Assembly (NCBI RefSeq): GCF_000564855.1
Contig: NZ_AYXG01000130.1
Location: 1 to 41,588 of the forward strand
Length of the DNA: 41,588 bases
Direction of reading: 5' to 3'
Source of the DNA: Actinokineospora spheciospongiae
GTDB taxonomy: Bacteria; Actinomycetota; Actinomycetes; Mycobacteriales; Pseudonocardiaceae
A program made the translations under genes and the position numbers. The notes beneath the pieces were generated by a model. That model worked only from the letters and a program-made list of their open reading frames with translations. It had not been told where the DNA came from and did no database searches. Below, one piece after another: positions 39,776 to 41,588 of this stretch. Every line of letters starts with the position of its first letter. Positions within the stretch are counted from its first letter, which is position 1.

Positions 39776-40273
39776 GTGAGTCGACGTGCGCAGCGGTCCG
39801 GGTTCCTGTTCCGGCTGGCCGTGGTCGTCAAGGGGGCCGACGGGGTGCTGCAACTGCTGGGCGCGCTCGTCCTGCTGCTCGTCCCGCCCGCGCTGATCAC
39901 CGGGGTGGCCAACGCGGTGATCACCCGCGACCTGCTCGGCGACCAGCGGGGTGTGCTGGCCCACCACCTGTCGCGGGCCGCGGCGGACCTCGCCGAGGGC
40001 GGCACCCGCGGCTTCGCCGTCTGGTACCTGCTGCTGCACGGCGTCGTGAAGATCGGCCTGGTCGTCGCCCTGTCGCGGCGGGTGGTGACGGCGTTCCCGG
40101 TGGCCTGCGTGGTGCTGCTTGCCCTGGTGGGCTACGAGGTGCTGCGGGCGGTGCGCACCGACTCGATCGGGCTGGCCGCCTTCGCCGCGGTGGACCTGCT
40201 GGTCGTCGTCGCGGTGTGGTGTGAGTTCCGCCGCCTGCGCCGCGAGGTTTCCGAACCACCCGCGGTGGGGTAA
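39776..40273 (+). CDS. DUF2127 family membrane protein
   Basis: 165 aa from GTG at 39776. Four predicted membrane segments (GVLQLLGALVLLLVPPALI, the LLLHGVVKIGLVVAL region, FPVACVVLLALVGYEVLRA, AAFAAVDLLVVVAVWCEF) with the conserved RLAVVVKGADGVLQ start and HGVVKIGLV segment of DUF2127. Function unknown; it may be a small-molecule or ion permease. Followed after 9 bp by the DedA gene, so the two are probably co-transcribed. Confidence 0.85.
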   Translation: MSRRAQRSGFLFRLAVVVKGADGVLQLLGALVLLLVPPALITGVANAVITRDLLGDQRGVLAHHLSRAAADLAEGGTRGFAVWYLLLHGVVKIGLVVALSRRVVTAFPVACVVLLALVGYEVLRAVRTDSIGLAAFAAVDLLVVVAVWCEFRRLRREVSEPPAVG

Positions 40274-40282
40274 GGAACGGGA

Positions 40283-40906
40283 GTGCAGTCGACGACGACG
40301 GAGCCCGGCGGGCTGGCGGGCTGGGCGCTCGGCGTCATGGACGTCCTGGGGGCGCCCGGTGCGGGCCTGCTGATCGCGGCCGAGAACCTGTTCCCGCCGC
40401 TGCCCAGCGAGGTGTTCCTCCCGCTCGCGGGCTTCGCCGCTGGTCAGGGGCGGATCTCGCTGGCCAGCGCCCTGTTCTTCACCACGCTCGGCTCGGTCGT
40501 CGGCGCGCTGGCGCTGTACTGGCTGGGCGCGCGCCTGGGCACCGACCGGTTGCGCGCGCTCGCCGGGAAGATCCCGCTGTTCCGGGTGTCCGACGTGGAC
40601 CGGACCGAGGCGTTCTTCCGGCGCCACGGCGGGGTGGCGGTGTTCTTCGGGCGGATGCTGCCGGTGTTCCGCAGCCTGATCTCCATCCCGGCCGGGGTCA
40701 GCCGGATGCCGCTGTGGCGGTTCGTCGCGCTGACCACGGCGGGCAGCCTGCTGTGGAACTCGCTGTTCGTGGTCGCCGGGTACCTGCTCGGGGAGAACTG
40801 GGACCGGATGGAGGGGTTCGCGAGCGTCTTCGAGTACCTGGTGATCGGGCTGGCCGTGGCGGCGGTGGTGTGGTTCACCGTCAAGCGGTTACGCGCACGC
40901 GGGTAG
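40283..40906 (+). CDS. DedA-family membrane protein
   Basis: 207 aa from GTG at 40283 with GGAACGGGA. It carries the DedA signatures: the first hydrophobic hairpin AENLFPPLPSEVFLPLAGF, the ARLG-type loop, FFRRHGGVAVFFGRMLPVFRSL with conserved acidic/Arg residues, and SIPAGVSRMPLWRF. DedA proteins recycle polyprenyl phosphate or phospholipids across the membrane; here the lipid partner is unknown. A TTA codon is present at 40889-40891 near the C-terminus, rare in this GC-rich genome. It belongs to the DUF2127-DedA-SixA run. Confidence 0.9.
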   Translation: MQSTTTEPGGLAGWALGVMDVLGAPGAGLLIAAENLFPPLPSEVFLPLAGFAAGQGRISLASALFFTTLGSVVGALALYWLGARLGTDRLRALAGKIPLFRVSDVDRTEAFFRRHGGVAVFFGRMLPVFRSLISIPAGVSRMPLWRFVALTTAGSLLWNSLFVVAGYLLGENWDRMEGFASVFEYLVIGLAVAAVVWFTVKRLRARG

Positions 40907-40946
40907 GGCTGGTTCGATGGGGGGCAGGAGAAAGAAGGTGGCCCCG

Positions 40947-41426
40947 ATGCGCCGACTGGTGGTCCTCCGGCACGCGAAGTCCGCGTGGCCCGAGGGCGTC
41001 CCCGACTACCGCAGGCCCCTGGCCGACCGGGGCCGCCGGGACGCCGCCGCCGTGGGCCGGTGGCTGGCGGCGAAGGTCGGCCCGGTCGACGTCACCCTGG
41101 TCTCCCCCGCCACCCGCACCCGCCAGACCTGGGACATCGTCGCCGCCGAACTCGACGGCGCCCCGACGGTCGTGCACGACGAGCAGCTCTACGGCGAGGG
41201 CCCGGACTCGATCCTCGCGGTGCTGGGCACGCTGCCGCAGTCGGCCGAGACGGTCCTGCTGATCGGGCACAACCCGGACCTGGAGGACGTGGTGGCCACG
41301 CTCAGCGGCACCCGCCCGGTCCTCAAGACCGCCACCCTGTCCCTGCTGACCTGGGACGGCGACCGCTTCGACCTCACGCCGGGCGCGGCGGAGCTGACCA
41401 CCACCGAGAAGGTGCGCGGGGACTAG
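40947..41426 (+). CDS. SixA-family histidine phosphatase
   Basis: 159 aa from ATG at 40947 (AAGAAGG upstream); ATG 40917 would add ten residues not typical of the family. RHG motif VLRHAKSAWP with phospho-acceptor His, DYRRPLADRGRRDA, SPATRTRQTW with the second Arg, and LIGHNPDLEDVV with the second His. SixA removes phosphate from His residues of signalling proteins; in actinobacteria targets are unknown. Last complete gene in the window. Confidence 0.92.
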   Translation: MRRLVVLRHAKSAWPEGVPDYRRPLADRGRRDAAAVGRWLAAKVGPVDVTLVSPATRTRQTWDIVAAELDGAPTVVHDEQLYGEGPDSILAVLGTLPQSAETVLLIGHNPDLEDVVATLSGTRPVLKTATLSLLTWDGDRFDLTPGAAELTTTEKVRGD

Positions 41427-41465
41427 GGCGTTTCCTCGATCCGGCGGTCGGCTGCTGTTCCGGGG

Positions 41466-41570
41466 TTTTTGGTGGGTGGTGCCCGGCTGGGTGGATGTGC
41501 TCGGCTCGGCCGTGCCTCTGTTCAAAGCCCGGTCTTTGGTGGGTGTGCCCGGGTGGGTGGATGTGTTTGG
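41466..41570 (+). repeat. GT-rich imperfect direct repeat
   Basis: Two copies, about 41468-41504 and 41535-41570, share TTGGTGGGTG, then TGCCCGG, then TGGGTGGATGTG with few mismatches and an interval of about 67 bp. It lies in non-coding sequence after the sixA-like gene. It may be the start of a longer array continuing past the window edge. Confidence 0.65.
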
Positions 41571-41588
41571 CCGGGGCCCCTATGGCGA

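Overview
The window is very GC-rich with strong third-position GC bias, many GTG starts and short intergenic gaps. It carries typical filamentous-actinomycete families: a STAND/TPR ATPase, a GH13 enzyme beside a flavin-dependent oxidoreductase, HrpB, a cyclodipeptide synthase and an actinomycete-type van resistance set. A Pseudonocardiaceae-like chromosome (Saccharothrix/Actinosynnema/Lentzea type) is my inference; no rRNA or other taxonomic marker is present.

Layout. 1-153: C-terminal end of a TPR protein. 301-1951: an Lrp/AsnC regulator divergent from an EamA exporter, with a 27-codon ORF coupled to the exporter start. 1997-6641: a compact glycopeptide-resistance island in which vanRS (+) and vanHAX (-) converge. 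The regions upstream of vanR and vanH share a 14-bp identical stretch and the same 11-bp-spaced direct repeat, the likely VanR~P operators. 6821-7234: a VOC protein. 7215-15281: a minus-strand extracytoplasmic redox locus: FAD/2Fe-2S reductase, Pro-rich membrane-anchored protein, secreted cupredoxin-like/beta-propeller protein, YcnI-like DUF1775 protein, CopC-CopD fusion and PepSY-TM protein. In three of these proteins the usual copper ligands appear to be replaced. 15492-18541: two paralogous, apparently catalytically dead IS630-type transposase derivatives flanking a secreted protein. 18542-23086: a mostly empty stretch, a collapsed MFS pseudogene, the GH13/flavin-oxidoreductase pair and two small proteins, one resembling a degenerate GyrB-type GHKL N-terminus.

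23087-26195 is the most attractive biosynthetic locus: a minus-strand operon of an ANL adenylating enzyme (with an early TTA codon), a cyclodipeptide synthase and a SAM methyltransferase, an unusual tailoring set for a cyclodipeptide pathway. 26889-28574 encodes a CDP-glycerol glycerophosphotransferase-like protein containing seven perfect copies of an 8-bp unit inside its reading frame. Gain or loss of one unit would truncate it, so it is a candidate phase-variable gene. It overlaps tail to tail with a STAND/TPR ATPase.

30750-41426: a frameshifted maleylpyruvate-isomerase-like remnant, a membrane-anchored secreted protein, uncharacterised proteins, a PoxB-like ThDP enzyme, a DsbA/MauE thiol-redox pair, HrpB, DUF2127, DedA and SixA-like proteins. 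The window ends in a GT-rich direct repeat.
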